64,000 nucleotides of DNA from Tubulanus polymorphus (taxonomy: Eukaryota > Nemertea > Palaeonemertea > Tubulaniformes > Tubulanidae). Location: NCBI RefSeq assembly GCF_964204645.1, contig NC_134025.1, positions 13,397,001-13,461,000 of the forward strand, read 5' to 3'. Shown here one piece after another: positions 14,101 to 31,481 of this stretch (its first letter is position 1; each line of letters begins with the position of its first letter). The position numbers and the translations under genes are program-made. The notes beneath the pieces are model-generated. The model was not told the DNA's origin, did no database searches, and worked only from the letters and a program-made list of their open reading frames with translations.

Positions 14101-15604
14101 GGCGTCATCATGCCTGTTCCCCATGAGTCTGGAATCATTTCTGTTCCATACTATAACATCGGGGAATTTAGTAATTGCTCAAACATCTTATCTGCAGTGT
14201 AGTAAAACATGTATTGCCAAAGGGAGGTTTGAGAAATTACATTTATTGCTCTGTTAGTCATAACAAGCTCAAAGGCAAAAAGATATGTCATAGGTGAGGC
14301 ATAATATATCCGTCAGGAAATTATCTTCTGAGAAAAAGGAAATACGAAAATACATTTTGTTCTAACGTCAGCCACATACTCTATTTCAAACGTTTACGAA
14401 AGGCCACATATTAGGGGACTTTCAACGTAATGAATCAGTATTTCACACAGACGTGAATGTAAACTGACAAATGTGACAACTGGAGACATCGCAAAAAGAG
14501 GAGACAGTCATTCCTTCAATCTGCGTATTCTCTTCGGTTTCTGTGTTCATTACTTCTTCATAGATCAGAGGGCAGACGATCTCTAGTAACAAGCTGACCG
14601 CTGGGAACATGTCAGATCTAAGGTTCAGTCGACTTTCTGTACATCTCTATTTAGCCACCGGTAACAACGCAAAAGCTGTCTGATGATGAATGTTTTCGCA
14701 TCAAAGGACACAATCTACCGGTAATAAGTTATTTCGACCACTGCAATCGCTCGCCGCCACCTACTTCGCAGTAAATATATATGTAACGTCCATAATTTTC
14801 TGATGAAAAGCATAGTGAAAAATTGATGTTATTTATCCAGGGACTCCCTGGTTTATCTGTGATCTAGATTCAGGTGAATGCGCTGCAAGTTCATGTCATA
14901 TTGCAGGACACCTGCCAGAGATGGTGTCAAGTGGGTTTAAAACGTCGCGTCATTTATAATCTATTTCTATTATCGATGTTGGTAAGACCTGTGTTTTCAA
15001 TTCTCTCTTTGTTAACATTGGGTATTAATTTCATTAAATCAAGTCCACTGCTGCTGTGGTTCCTTCTACGAAAGCGTCCGTATTCTGCACATTTAATGCA
15101 CTGCAACAACAATTTATGCAACCCTTTTCAACCTCATTACAAGATAAGAAGAAAAATCCCTAACGACTTAAAGTTGAAAGTTTTAAAATTTGAAAATTGA
15201 AAAATACAAAACAGCTCCTGGTGGCCTTGACCTCTGACCTACAAGACCAGTAATCTAAGTTACATACGGTCTCTAGGATAACCCATCCATAAGATTTCAG
15301 TAAGTTATCTTAATTAAACCGTTTATGAGTTAGAGCCCGACAAGGAGTAATACAAAATGGCTTCCTGTGACCTTAACCTTTTACCCACAGGACCCGAAAT
15401 CTTATCAGTTGCTAACCCATCTGGTACAAAACAATAAGCCTTTTTACAGTTTCACGGCGCTATTTTTTGGGTACCCGCTGGGTCCGCATTGTTGAATTTT
15501 TTGTCCCTATTTTAGTTTAGTTTTTTTAAAATTTCGTTCATATCTCTGAATTGGTTTAAGATAGAAACAAAGTAAAAATATCGATGAATTCAGCTGATAA
15601 TTAC
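8111..15604. other. long stretch without an assignable gene
   Basis: Mostly A+T-rich. A 128-codon minus-strand frame at 9342-9728 has no recognisable domain. A possible terminal exon in another frame near 9590-9650 (reading FWKCEAWGVFMQ) is too weak to call. At 13430-13650 there is a degenerate member of a dispersed repeat also found at 27.4 and 48.7 kb. Some or all of this interval may be intron of the minus-strand gene that owns the exon at 15605. Confidence 0.4.
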
Positions 15605-15695
15605 CTTTTTTATGATACCACTCATTCATAAATTTGATGCAGCAATGCGCGCTGGTGAAGTCATAGACATTGATATCGTCTTCCCGATAATTCAA
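15605..15695 (-). CDS. putative internal exon, unknown gene
   Basis: Seen: a 91-nt minus-strand segment open in one frame, starting NYREDDINVYDFTS and ending FMNEWYHKK plus one base, followed by a GTAATT donor. The acceptor ends TTCAAG and has a weak pyrimidine tract. The residue mix (aromatic, Cys pair, acidic cluster) is protein-like rather than a random A+T-rich translation. It would start in phase 0 and leave one base for the next exon. The exon at 20275-20383 ends in phase 0 on the same strand, so both could belong to one gene. Function not recognised. Confidence 0.4.
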
Positions 15696-20274
<4,579 letters not shown>

Positions 20275-20383
20275 CAGATAATGTAGCACACAAAGCTTAT
20301 TGTGAGTAAATGCATCATTGGAATAATGGATGTCATGAAACTGAATCAGCCCCCTAAGTCTCTCGTAGAATCCATAATTTTTG
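20275..20383 (-). CDS. putative internal exon, unknown gene
   Basis: Seen: a 109-nt minus-strand segment with an acceptor ending CTTGTCAG and a GTATGT donor. One frame reads KNYGFYERLRGLIQFHDIHY then SNDAFTHNKLCVLHYL. It contributes one base plus 36 codons and ends in phase 0. The residue composition and splice sites make it one of the more convincing isolated exons in the window, but I do not recognise the family. No flanking exon was identified with certainty; 15605-15695 is phase-compatible. Confidence 0.5.
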
Positions 20384-21670
20384 CTGACAAGATTTTCGTT
20401 AGAAAAATACAGATTGGAAGAGTACATATAGAATAAAAGAAGATATTGATAGACCTGCGATGGATAAAGCGCTAGTATCCAAGGAGCCGGTTGCACAGTC
20501 ATCACTCAGATTTAAGACTAGTCTTAGACCATTTTAGTTCTACATCCAAACCAAAAGTCTCAAGTCGCGGCATTGCAACTGGTCTCAGATCATCATATGA
20601 CCTAGTGAGTTGGAGTACTTCATGTTTTCACTCGTGCTCATTAAGTCATGGAGGTACAAATGAGGTTTGAAGATATGAAGTAAACATTCCATATTCGAAC
20701 CCCACACTCCCTTGAGGGGTACAGATCTTTGGCGCTCAATCATTACAAATAACAAAATAGTTCTGCTATAGAATAAGGCATCTCTGTCGCCCCTGTGCGG
20801 TCAACTGAAAGTGATGAAATGTGCAAACAATAATCTACATGGCAGCATCTTTTTTTTTGTAGCTTGCAGAAACATAATAATTCTAGTTCACTTACTGCAT
20901 GAAAAATCTCACAGAAAATAATTTTTATTTAAATCTATCATTTTCTCTTTCTATTTCTATTTAAATCTATAATTTTCGCTTTCTGTCAAACATTTTTCTG
21001 CATGAAAAAAAATCAATCAGATGAATAATTCTATACATGCAATTTGATCTTTTCACGCAGAATGATAACAAAGCTTACCGGGTATATCGTTTTGATGGCA
21101 TAAAAATGTGCCCATAAATATTGTATTGGTTAAAAGCAATGATTTACATGTGAACGTGCTTTCTAATTAGGAATAAATTAGGCCAAATTGTCTTGTGTGA
21201 TAGACATCAAATTATTGAACTAGCTCAAACGCAATTGTAAGTTATTTTTGATACCCTGAAAGTTTATTCGATAAAAATCAGTCCATAATTATTGAAACAA
21301 AACAAAAAGGTGTCATCAATCAATGCTTTAATGAAAGCGAACAACATTTGACAAACTGATATGGAATATAACACATACTATGATTTAATCTGATGACTGC
21401 TCATTATGCATGACAGTGAATTAGATAAATGAACGATCTATAATGGTTTTGTTTAGTCTGGAATTAGTGAAATTCTTAGTAATACATCAACAAACAACTA
21501 CTTTGATGCCAACAGAAAATCGTAGATAAATTTGACAATGGGGATAAAATAAAGGCATTAGTCAAAATACAGCTTTTGAATAATTCTTCATTTGAGTTGC
21601 ATATAGCAATTCAATACAAAATTTTCTACCTAACATTCGACTGATTTGGCAAACAAAATTAAGATACTAA

Positions 21671-22429
21671 CGGCTTTCTTATGTCGACAAGCAACGCGAT
21701 GCCAACCGACGCAACTGGGTTTATTGCCGATTAGCGGCAACTAGCGACCTAGTAGCCTAGAGGCTGCCAGTTGCTGCTCTATCGGTTCGACATAAGCCGG
21801 CTTGCAACGGCAACCCGACTCGTGGCAAGCCGTATCCGGCTAGTTGCCCATGTTCTACTCCAGCCTACAGTAGGTGCACAGTTGCTTTCGATCGCAACCG
21901 ACATAAGCTCACCTGCAACGCAACGGAACTGAGCGCAGGGGTTCCAGCCAATAAGAGACCATATATACATAGTACAAATTATCACCGCTAGTTAGTGTCA
22001 TTCGTAATAAGTCAAAAACAAAATAATAAGTGGTTCAAAACGTAAACCAAACCTTCGGCAGATGACTGGACTGAAGATCTAGAAACGAAATTGGTAGAAT
22101 TATGGTGTGAGCAGCCATCTTTATATGATGTTGCTAGCTCATCATATTCAAAACAGAATCCGAAAGATAAAGATCTTAAAGAAATTTCTTATAGAAATAT
22201 ATTTCCCAACAATTCAAAATAATTCAAATTTATTCTCAAAATGCTTATCACGTGATCATCTGAGCCATTGCAGTTGTCAGTAATCATAACCGACATAAGC
22301 AGGGAAGCAACTGGGAGGATCTCATATCCCGCTAGTCGGCCTCAGTTGCTGCGAATTGGAGTGCAGTCGACATAAGCTGGGCTGCGATCGCGGTTGCTTT
22401 CAGTTCCGTCGGTAGGCATAAGCCAGCCT
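21671..22429. mobile_element. Harbinger-type MITE, family A, copy 1 (759 bp)
   Basis: Terminal inverted repeats begin CGGCTTTCTTATGTCG and end with the complement-like CATAAGCCAGCCT. The element is flanked by TAA on both sides (21668-21670 and 22430-22432), matching the TWA target duplication of PIF/Harbinger elements. The subterminal region is rich in GCAACxxCATAAG words. The interior around 22060-22200 is homologous to the MADF-like fragment in copy 2 but is more decayed. Length and lack of a transposase indicate a non-autonomous derivative. Confidence 0.82.
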
Positions 22430-24030
22430 TAAGAGGCATAATCAGCATCGGTATGACGGCAGCAGGTCCCTTGAAACCTACGACAAATATTCAGACATCC
22501 ATCAATCATCCACACTCAGTCACATCTGATTCAAATTCTCAATGGACAAATAACAGTTTACGCAAGCATGGAGACAGGGCAGTGTAAGCAAATCAGAAAT
22601 TAGTAATATAAAGCAACTCCGCGCCTAATCAAATCAGAAATCGTATAAAGATCATATGCTTGCATCTCCATATAAAGTGTCAAGTTTGTTTATTTAGAAG
22701 ATGGCTCAGAGACCTGCATGATTCCATTAGTGCCACTAAGCTTTACTGATCTTTGTAGATTTGTGAGTATTGTCAGAATGATTACTCCAACACACACCGC
22801 AATTGCAACACTAGCTTAGAAACCCCCATGATTTTCAAAGCACTACTAGCGTTTCGATTGCTATGACACATTCAGGCAGTATAGGTACATCTCACATGTT
22901 CTCTAAATACCAAACACATCCCGAAACAGAAAAGAGGATTAATCATTGAGCAAAAATCTTCTTATCAGCAAATGCCTTTAGCAGCTCGTAAATGATATTT
23001 TGTCATTGAATGAGAAAGTATGGCCCACGTGCTCAATGACAATGATCATGTCTATTCACCTTATGTACTGAAGTCATTTTTCCATTTTTACTTACTTTTG
23101 AAAATAAAAAAAAATGCAAAAATCACTTGGGAATAAAGTTGTCATGCGTCAAACAAATACAAGATATCAATTGAATCTTGAGCTGAGCAAAAACCAAATG
23201 TTAATAGATACATCCAGGGGAGAGGGTAAGAGAGGAAATAGTATCTTCATGAATTTGGATGTTGTATGCGTGTCAATCGTAAAGTGGATCCAGGCAGCAG
23301 ACCTCTAGCCAGCCATGTCTTAGGGGAGTTCGATTTTCATGAAAGTGAAACTTTGTTCATGGAAACGTTGGGCCCGCCTGCGTAGAAATACTCGTGTAGA
23401 AATTTTCACAACTTCTAGCATATCAAGGGTGAAAATTATGATTTTTTTCTGACAATTTGGCCTTAAATCAAATAAATTTGCAAGCATGTGCATATTTTGA
23501 ACGAAAACAAATGAAAAAGTGTAACAATTAGTGAATCTTTTGAAATGGATGCTCAAATTTTTTTAAGGCCAGTATCTGAGCAGAACTTTGTCAATGAAGG
23601 GAGTTCAAACTCCTGAACCACCCTAAATATGGAGCTGGGCGGGTGCAATGGGTTATAATTTGATACCTCAGTGGCAATTTTTATTCATAAAACAGGATGT
23701 TACATGTATTCATGAAGTTAAAAAAAAAGACTTTAAGGACGTTCATGTACCAAAATTGAGGGCATTCATTATAAAACTTCAATCCATCAAAGTCATACTT
23801 AAATTGAGGCCTAAATAAACACATTCAATCAATCATAATCCATCAAGCATGCTTTCACTAAATAAAAATTTCATTTGGCAAGTAGATCATCATTCTATTA
23901 GATATGCACGAAGATTTGATTTTAAGATATATAATACATCATCATCTGGAAACTTCATATGTCTTATCAATCTAATAGGGCTCAGTACCAAGTATCAAGA
24001 ATTTGTTACCATTCCAAAAGCAATCATTTC
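22430..24030. other. no gene seen
   Basis: Unique A+T-rich sequence. Frames at 23114-23308 (plus) and 23320-23556 (minus) lack protein-like features or splice support. Confidence 0.4.
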
Positions 24031-24065
24031 CAATCTTTGCTAAAAACTGATCTAAATACATCTTC

Positions 24066-24390
24066 ACCCGTCAAGGGATTCGAACCCACTCTGCTAAAGC
24101 CATTCTCCGGACCCCTTGACCTCACGAGTCGTTGGAGTCGTTACTAGCTGACCAGAGTCAGGTCGGGCCAATCAGAGCGCTTGTTACAAACGACATTAGG
24201 CATCTATGGAATTTCCCGGTAAATGGACCAATCAGCGAACACGTAGCGAACGCGGAAGTATTGTCGCTTGTTGATATATGACGTCATGCGCAACAGCGCC
24301 AGTAATGAAATCACGCTTCGTGAGGCCAGGGGGCTGGTGGAAGCGAGTTCGGGAGCGATAACGGACCCCTGGCAAGCAAGGATGATCTAA
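24066..24390. repeat. dispersed repeat with tRNA-like B-box, copy 1
   Basis: The segment CACGAGTCGTTGGAGTCG (24124-24141) through GGCAAGCAAGGATG (about 24385) recurs with about 80 percent identity by eye at 41487-41756. On the minus strand the left flank carries GTGGGTTCGAATCCC (24072-24086), a good pol III B-box, with short complementary GTCAAGG/CCTTGAC words on either side. This suggests a tRNA-derived SINE or a pseudo-tRNA joined to the repeat. Not a functional tRNA: no clear anticodon arm. Confidence 0.6.
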
Positions 24391-24866
24391 ATAACGGTTA
24401 AGTTTAATTTCGCAGAAAAGACTATGATAAAAGGCAGTGCTTGCTGGAGTTGGGGAAAAGATTATTGGGTGAACCCTCCTCCCATCTGAGATATACACTT
24501 CAAGCCATTATTATCGACTACAATCACTGCAGCGCATACTATATGCATGGCCAATCTTTATTTCAGTGCTCGTCTTTTTATGATTTGATCCTTCGTTTAT
24601 TTACATATGGTAATTCCTGTTGTTGCGTCACCGCCAAATGTGACGGTGCATCATTTCCACGTATAATGAATCGTATCAATAATCCAGAGGCCATATGCCG
24701 GTGACCGTCCTAGTGTGATGTACTGGCCAAAACTATTTGCATGGAATAATCATGGGAGTAATTGTTTGAAAGATTTTCCGCTTTATCTAATCATCATTCA
24801 GGCTAAACCTAAAGCAAATGATGAACATTTATGTTGAGAGAAATGTTTTTGGTTTTCATTTCTCAG

Positions 24867-24974
24867 ATGGAGAACATTGTCGTTTACGTGTACACCTATC
24901 TAGAGAAGACTGCAGCGCAAAATGAAAATTTGCCATTCATTCCTACTCCTGTTGTTTTTCAGTATAATGCTTAG
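24867..24974 (+). CDS. putative terminal exon, unknown gene
   Basis: Seen: after a pyrimidine-rich acceptor (TTTTCATTTCTCAG) a plus-strand frame reads MENIVVYVYTYLEKTAAQNE then NLPFIPTPVVFQYNA and TAG, 35 codons. It begins in phase 0. The ATG at its first position could instead make it a very short free-standing ORF, but the strong acceptor favours a last exon. No upstream partner exon was found. Function not recognised. Confidence 0.42.
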   Translation: MENIVVYVYTYLEKTAAQNENLPFIPTPVVFQYNA

Positions 24975-27102
24975 TTAAAATTCCCATTTTTCCTAATTAT
25001 CTCATAAAAAAACATTTTTCATACAGCTATCAGTATAGCATCTAACATGGAAGGGAGCTGCCATTTTGCGAACTCCAAAGCCAGGCATGTAAACAATGAT
25101 GACTTAGTTTTGACCCACCACACACTCAGCGTTGTACACAAATAAATACACACATCTAAAATCCTGGCAACAATATTGCTGCCAACATTGTCTCCAATTC
25201 TACTTTTCATTCATCCACCCACTTGTTGAAACATTGTCAGTGCAACTTTATTGAACTGTTGTTCGACTTGAAATGATAAAAACACATGAAGAATAACAAG
25301 ATACACCTAGCGAATACTACGTCACACTGTCGCGGAGAAAATAGCAGCTGCTATATGGAGGTAATGGTGGCAACTGCAGGCTCAATGAAACAATCTTTTT
25401 GGATCATATAACAGATGAAACGTTCCTCTGCTTTCGAACACATAAAGATATTCAAAAAATTTCACTGCGGACCCCCTTTAAACTGAACAATATGCTTACA
25501 CTACAATTTCAACTGGTAGTCAACAAGTAATCGAGAACAATTTGGTTGATATGTTTGAATATGGCAAATTTTATACAATAAGTGTTTCCCGCAAATTATG
25601 CAAATTATGGCTCTCCTATTTTCAGTGAGCTGGTAAAATTATTTTAAGCCTTAAAATGGAGTTTTTCCTAATCATTGAAATATTTGATTATGCTCTGGTT
25701 ATTATATAAAAATACTACAATCATCATTTATTGCTGCTCTAGGATCAAAAGATTTTTAATGAGCAAAAGCATAAAAATCCTGAAGCACTCACCAGCATTC
25801 ATTGCAATCACACAAAAAATCAAATGAATTAAATCACAGATAAGAAGCAAACGCTATCAGATTTCTTTCCACAATTATACTGTAGGCTATTTACATTTTC
25901 ATTTCATTTCACCATAATTAAAACTGGAATTGGCCATCATTTTGCTAAACTGCCATATTCAATGCCACAAGCGACATTTGCTAATGATGATGGAGAAACT
26001 TCACACTGATTTTGCCAACCTAATCTCTACTGGAAATCTGTCACACGTGAAACTCCGACGTTATCATATCTGCAAAACGTTCGCTGAGTGTTACAATGGG
26101 AGAGAGGAAGAGAAACCAGTAAAGTTGTAGTGAAAATCTGAGAGAATTTCACTTTCTTGACAAAGACTAATCAGACGATGCATTTGATGCTTTAGATCTC
26201 TATTCTGGGAGGCATTGCAGGAAATCGATATGAGTGGCACACTGTAAATTTTTCGATAAAAGAAAGCAGATGGTCTTTCATACAACTGGCATCAGTGACG
26301 ACAAGGCACATTGATTCAGGGTGGGGCTTAACCAGTAGGACAGGGACATCCTACCTATAAACTATTTTGCATTTGCTAGCCACAATTTTGTGAGGGTACT
26401 TTTACCCTGCATTGTTTGGGTATTTTTTCTCTTTTCTAAACACTATTTGGAATGCGTGTTTATTATATTTCACTGGTCCTTTGATGGATTTTGACAACTT
26501 TGGCAACATTCAAAGCATATCAATCTCTAGTTTTCAGTTATTGAAATTAATTTCTTAAATTTGCAACAATGCAGCATGAGTGATAAAACGTATAAAACTT
26601 CATGGTACTTAACTTAAGAATTTTTCAAAATAACTTTTGAAAAATTGCATGAACTGCGCATAGACGCCAACATTGGTAGTGCTATAGTCATGTACTTCAA
26701 ACTTTCATAAATTACCAAACTTTAAGGTTGGCAGATAGCAGATATATATTAATGGTGTGAATACCCTTTTTACTAGATGGATATGGCTCACCCCTTGTAT
26801 TCTAGTTGAACAGGAAAGATTAAGAACCCAAAGACACAGTCTTTGAGTTGGAACAAGCTTGAAATTGTTAAAATGGACTTTGAGATGTTTTAATGGTGCT
26901 AATTTGAGAACTCATTAGACATATTACTGTAGTAGAAAGAAGTTCTAAATCATCGTTGTCGACAGCATGGTCTTGTCGGAGGAGTTTTCATTAATAATTC
27001 GACGATAAAATCAATCAGAAGCTGGTACAGTTTTCAATTTTTAGGACAGACTAAACTAGCCTTGTTTACTGACCAAGATATGAACTATGTAAGTTGTTAC
27101 AG
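24975..27102. other. no gene seen
   Basis: A+T-rich, no repeat or exon assigned. It could be intron of the plus-strand gene ending at 27411. Confidence 0.4.
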
Positions 27103-27411
27103 GACTGCGTCAGTGGTTTTAATAGTTTGATGATAGGGCATTTTTATGTAAGCCTGAGGCCACAGGCTTCTCAATCTGATTATAGAAGCCTACCACCAAC
27201 GATTAAGTGGCTAACTACGTCTTCACTTGACAAACTTCCTCAGCATCAAAGCTTGTTTGATATAAGGTCTGTGATAATTGATGATTTGCCAAGTGAAATA
27301 CTTTGCTTGCTACTTCGCTTGCCACGGATCTTGCAGAATGATAAATCCTCTGAGGCAGGTGACCTCCTGGGCAGTGCTCTGATGGGTCGACTTAAACTAA
27401 ATCAAAACTAG
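27103..27411 (+). CDS. putative terminal exon, 102 codons, unknown gene
   Basis: Seen: an acceptor (GTTGTTACAG) is followed by an open frame of 102 codons to TAG. It starts DCVSGFNSLMIGHFYVSLRP, contains IKWLTTSSLDKLPQHQ, then DDLPSEILCLLLRLPRILQ, and ends GSALMGRLKLNQN. The C-terminal half looks like an amphipathic Leu-rich helix pair. The frame is long for this base composition and its codon use is less A+T-biased than the flanks. It is probably the 3' end of a multi-exon plus-strand gene whose other exons I could not place. I do not recognise the family. A dispersed repeat begins right at the stop codon. Confidence 0.5.
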   Translation, partial: DCVSGFNSLMIGHFYVSLRPQASQSDYRSLPPTIKWLTTSSLDKLPQHQSLFDIRSVIIDDLPSEILCLLLRLPRILQNDKSSEAGDLLGSALMGRLKLNQN

Positions 27412-27690
27412 GGGTCCAGGGACACCATGTCCATTTGGTGAAATGCTTGACTATTAGAATATTCACGCCTTTTTTGTGAACTGACCAAAATCATAGAACC
27501 CATCATGACCTACGATTTTTCAATATATTGCGGTTACAAAATATGCATTGGTATCTATGGAAATACCATGTTATTTTACTATTCAATATCCCTGGTGAAC
27601 ATATACAGAAGCCAGGTTTGAAACTCACCATTATCATAGCGCATGTCATGAACTACAATTCTGCAAATGACTGTGGTTACAAAATATGCC
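27409..27690. repeat. dispersed repeat, GGTCCAGGGACAC family, copy 2
   Basis: Shares the words GGGGTCCAGGGACAC, TTTGGTGAAAT, GGTTACAAAATATGC and CCTGGTGAACA with sequences at 48667-48840 and, more weakly, 13430-13650. Within it, GGTTACAAAATATGC recurs at 27532 and 27681. Ends not determined; class unknown. Confidence 0.6.
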
Positions 27691-30259
27691 TAGGTAACAT
27701 TACACATTTGAATGTCGTTAATACGATACTGTTAACCCATTAGCACTAAGGAATTTCACTATGTTGTATCAATTACTCCTCAGAAAATTCGAGGGAAAAT
27801 CCAAGTTTATCACTATAGTGAATAGCTCATTTGCCGTTTATTTTCATGCATTACAATTTCTTGTTATTTTGTAGTAAATAGTCAAGGCTTTCATATGATA
27901 TATTTGATGAGGTGGGACACCAAAATCGTGTCCTTTTGGCCCCGGAAATTGATCCCAACATACTTGGATTTGAAGTGAGCATTCAGATCTGTGATGTTCT
28001 TACTCCAAATACCAGAGAATTTCAAATAGGAAGATGTTGATTTCTGTACAGTATTTCGAGGACTCAGGTGTCTAGTTTATCATAAGCTATTGGGTTTGAA
28101 TCCCACTCTAACCGTTTAGGTGCAATTTACGAAAAAGGTATCAGGGCCGATTCGGGTGGCTTGAGGAGTAATAGGCAGGGCGGATACTGGTAACTTGGGT
28201 TAAAGACATTATTAAAATTTCTCCTGAAAACCTAAAAGATGTGCACAAGTGCTGATTTTGGAGTATACCTAAGACTGACAGTGAGCCATTTTGGGCTGCA
28301 GGTGTGTGTAGTGTATATACATGCATAAACCAGATATCAAGAGACAACATTGATTAGAAGTGTCTTTAGAGTACCACCAAAAATAATTGGATTCTTTCTA
28401 TGGACAGACCACAGATGAAAAGTTAAGACAATAGCCTACTTGAAATAGTCCCAAGCAGGCTAAAAAGTCCTGGCATGCAGTGAAAAGTGGTGATCCTCAA
28501 TGTGACCCAGTCTTACACCAAATTAATCGGCAATAAGGTGCATTTACATTCTCTATCTGACAGTATGGACATTGCAAATGTTTAAATAACATCAAAATGT
28601 TAACTTTGTATGTTTTGTAATTTTGACTAAAACTCTTATTTTCGACAAACGTTAATTTCGAGGCCTGCAACCAGTCTAATACACATACAGATTGAGATAT
28701 GATGTCATCATTCATCCGATTGAATAATAGCAATGGAATTTGGGTTCATTGAGAGTCCGACATTTATTCGACGTTTGTTCAATTTCATTAATATTCCGTC
28801 AGTACAGGATAGAACATTGATACGGAAGTTCAAAAATCTGTTTCATTAGGCTGTCTATTAAAAAGCGATAATGAATTGATTCATGTACGGCAGGCAAATA
28901 GCATCGTATGGACATCATATTGATCGTATGCCTGTCGAATGCCTCACCATGGGGGGATTCAGGTCATTCATTGACACCTGCATTAATGTTTCTACGTTAT
29001 TTTGATTGGTGACCATCTACAGTAAGCTTTCACTGACAAAAACTAGCAGACTTTATTGCACTCAGTTGCTGGAAATGGAATCAAACGAGTTGCAGCCAAG
29101 ATAAGGTGGGCCAGGATCAGTTTCTCATCAGTTTCTCATCAGTTACATCAGTATGCACCACATTGCGGCTTGAATCAAGCGAGCCTTAAGAGAGAAGTTA
29201 GAAAAGAGAATGTAAAAAGAACTGGTCAGATGTGATTAATAACATCCCTATTTGCTGTAGAAATTGTGCCCAATAAATATTTACAGCTGTCCAATAAAAG
29301 ATATTCTGTCAGAAGCAAGTGAATAGTGATATATAGTTCATGGATGTTCGTACAAGCAGGGAGGCACCTCCATGGTCCAAGTAATCTTGCAAGAATTAAC
29401 AGACAAAATCAATATATACTACACGTACAATAACACTTTGATTACTTCATAATCATTACTCCAAGAACAAGAACAACACTCGCCATCCATACCACCACCT
29501 CAATGAGGACTTCATAATTATCCATCACCAAGGGACCATTTCGCACACGCAGAATCCACATTAGTTTTGCAGCCATTGATAGATTTCTTCCATAATTAGA
29601 TGAACACAGTCAGTGAATTCCAGAAAATATGGAGGAACACTTTAAGGTCAAGAGGTAGGCAGCTTAACGGTCGAATTATAGTGAATAATGAATATGTTAA
29701 ACCATCAAGGCAAAAAATGAACACTTGCACTTGGCTATTGCAGCCCCCAAATAGCATTGACTTCACACGATAATTAAGTAAAGATTACAGTGTAGAGAAG
29801 GGTATTACCAAATATTTTTGATAAAGGAGCTTTATCTAAAAGTAGAATAAACATACTCTTCAGATGTGGAAAATATAAAATGAAATTCAAACCCACTCTA
29901 TAGAAATTTAGAAGATTAAAAAAAAACAAAATCCCGCTATTTAATCAAAAATTGAGACACAATGCTTCAGACTCTCCTAGGGACAATCACCAGGTATGGA
30001 GCTTAAGGTGTAGGGCAGACCTGACAACTGTTTGTAGGAATTAAGTGCCTGAAACATAGTATCTTTTCATATTATCACAGAAGGTCCATGTAACCTAAAC
30101 TGCCCCAGTGATAGAGCATTTTCACTTGGAAAAGTGAAATTGAAGTCAAGACACTAAGCATGGTTACATGAACTGTATCAATGTAGTTCATAATCCATGT
30201 TTTATCTTAGGCCTATTTTTTCAAGAAGACTTGAAAAAGGAAACAGCAAGTTTGTCAGA
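27691..30259. other. no gene seen
   Basis: Unique A+T-rich sequence with no supported exon. Minus-strand frames at 28141-28350 and 28497-28733 lack protein-like character. Confidence 0.4.
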
Positions 30260-31231
30260 TTGTAGGAAAAAAGTCCCCTAAGTAAAAATCCCCCCTGCAG
30301 TTGAATTTCATAACAAAATTAACCGATACTCTAATGTTGATTATGAAAAGAACAAGATCCATTTCACAATCTTAATTGCACTACTTTATCAACTCTAGAT
30401 CCAGTCCTTCAATACTGTAAAATGTGATCACTTAAAGCATAATAAGGAATATTTTCTTTAGGGACAATATTTTGATTCTAGGGCAGGCTGTCAAGCGGCG
30501 ACTTTGAAAAAAGTAGGGAGAAAGGCAGGACTAAATCATTTTAAGTAGGAATTCTACATGGATGGACATGGCATACAGTAGGAGTTATTCACTCGCAAAT
30601 GTTCCGTTTCACCATGAACTCTATCAATGGTTTCACTTATGTTACAGGGATGACTCATCATCCTCAGGTATCATTTTCTGGTAATGCTGTCATCAAAACA
30701 TGCTGCACCTTCACAGGTATTGGCATTATCTTCTTAGGTGACAGTATCAGAGATCTGAAACACACTGACATTCAGAATAGATGGATGTGGATAGACATTT
30801 TTTAGAAAATGTAGGGAAAATTTGAAAAAATACCAATTTCACTAAAAATTAAGAATACGTAGGGAACGCACTTTTGGCAGGGAAAATTAGGGAATGTAAG
30901 GCCACTTGACAGCCTGCTAGGTATGAGTTAGTTGATTGAATTCAATCATTCAAAACAAACAATTTCTACTTAAGAAAAATTAACTTCCTTGACTTTATGG
31001 GTACTTACTGATGTGTAAATTGACTTCTTTGAATTGATAGCCCTTAAACTTGATGAAGGCACTTAAAATTATCGAGCGATAAAAATGAATGTTTTAATGT
31101 AAGTTTGGGTTTTTGTCACAAAGACATAAATCAAGCAATCCCCGGACAGATTACCTATGTCTAATAAAAAACTGAATTTTAACCAGGGGGATTTTTACCT
31201 AGGGAGGATACTTACTGGGGGGATTTTTACT
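30260..31231. mobile_element. foldback/MITE, AAATCCCC family, copy 1
   Basis: Left end carries GTCCCCTAAGTAAAAATCCC (30273-30292). The right end carries GGGGGATTTTTACCTAGGG and GGGGGGATTTTTAC (31184-31230), the inverted counterparts. The same repeated GGTAAAAATCCCC unit forms the arms of the element at 47519-48213. The exact ends and a target duplication are not clear here. A second inverted-repeat element is nested inside. Confidence 0.6.
30478..30920. mobile_element. nested inverted-repeat element, CAGGCTGTCAAG
   Basis: Terminal inverted repeats of about 20 bases: CTAGGGCAGGCTGTCAAGCG at the left and the complement of CTAGCAGGCTGTCAAGTGGC at the right. Length 443 bp. Wholly contained in the preceding foldback element, so it inserted later or is part of a composite. 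No coding capacity seen. Confidence 0.6.
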
Positions 31232-31481
31232 AGAAATCTATCTAACCATAGGGAGGGGTGGTAGATTTGCAGTTACCAGTTTTTCGTGTACTTTGGAAAT
31301 TATATTCCTACCCAGTATGTAAGAACATGCCTTAACACGGTCATGGGCAACTTACTGCATGTGAAAGACAGACTAAATACTCTTTATACAATATTTCAAA
31401 ATAAACAATTCAACTATTTTTTCTACAGCCCAATTAATGGACTGAGGAGCGAATGGGTATTTTGGTAGCATATTGTGGTTA

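Noticed and set aside
21070-21160. Minus-strand exon ending at a GTAAGC donor near 21077
   Set aside because: Two frames are open but no convincing acceptor or protein pattern; too weak to report.
24232-24498. 88-codon minus-strand frame
   Set aside because: Falls inside the dispersed repeat shared with 41.5 kb; explained by the repeat.
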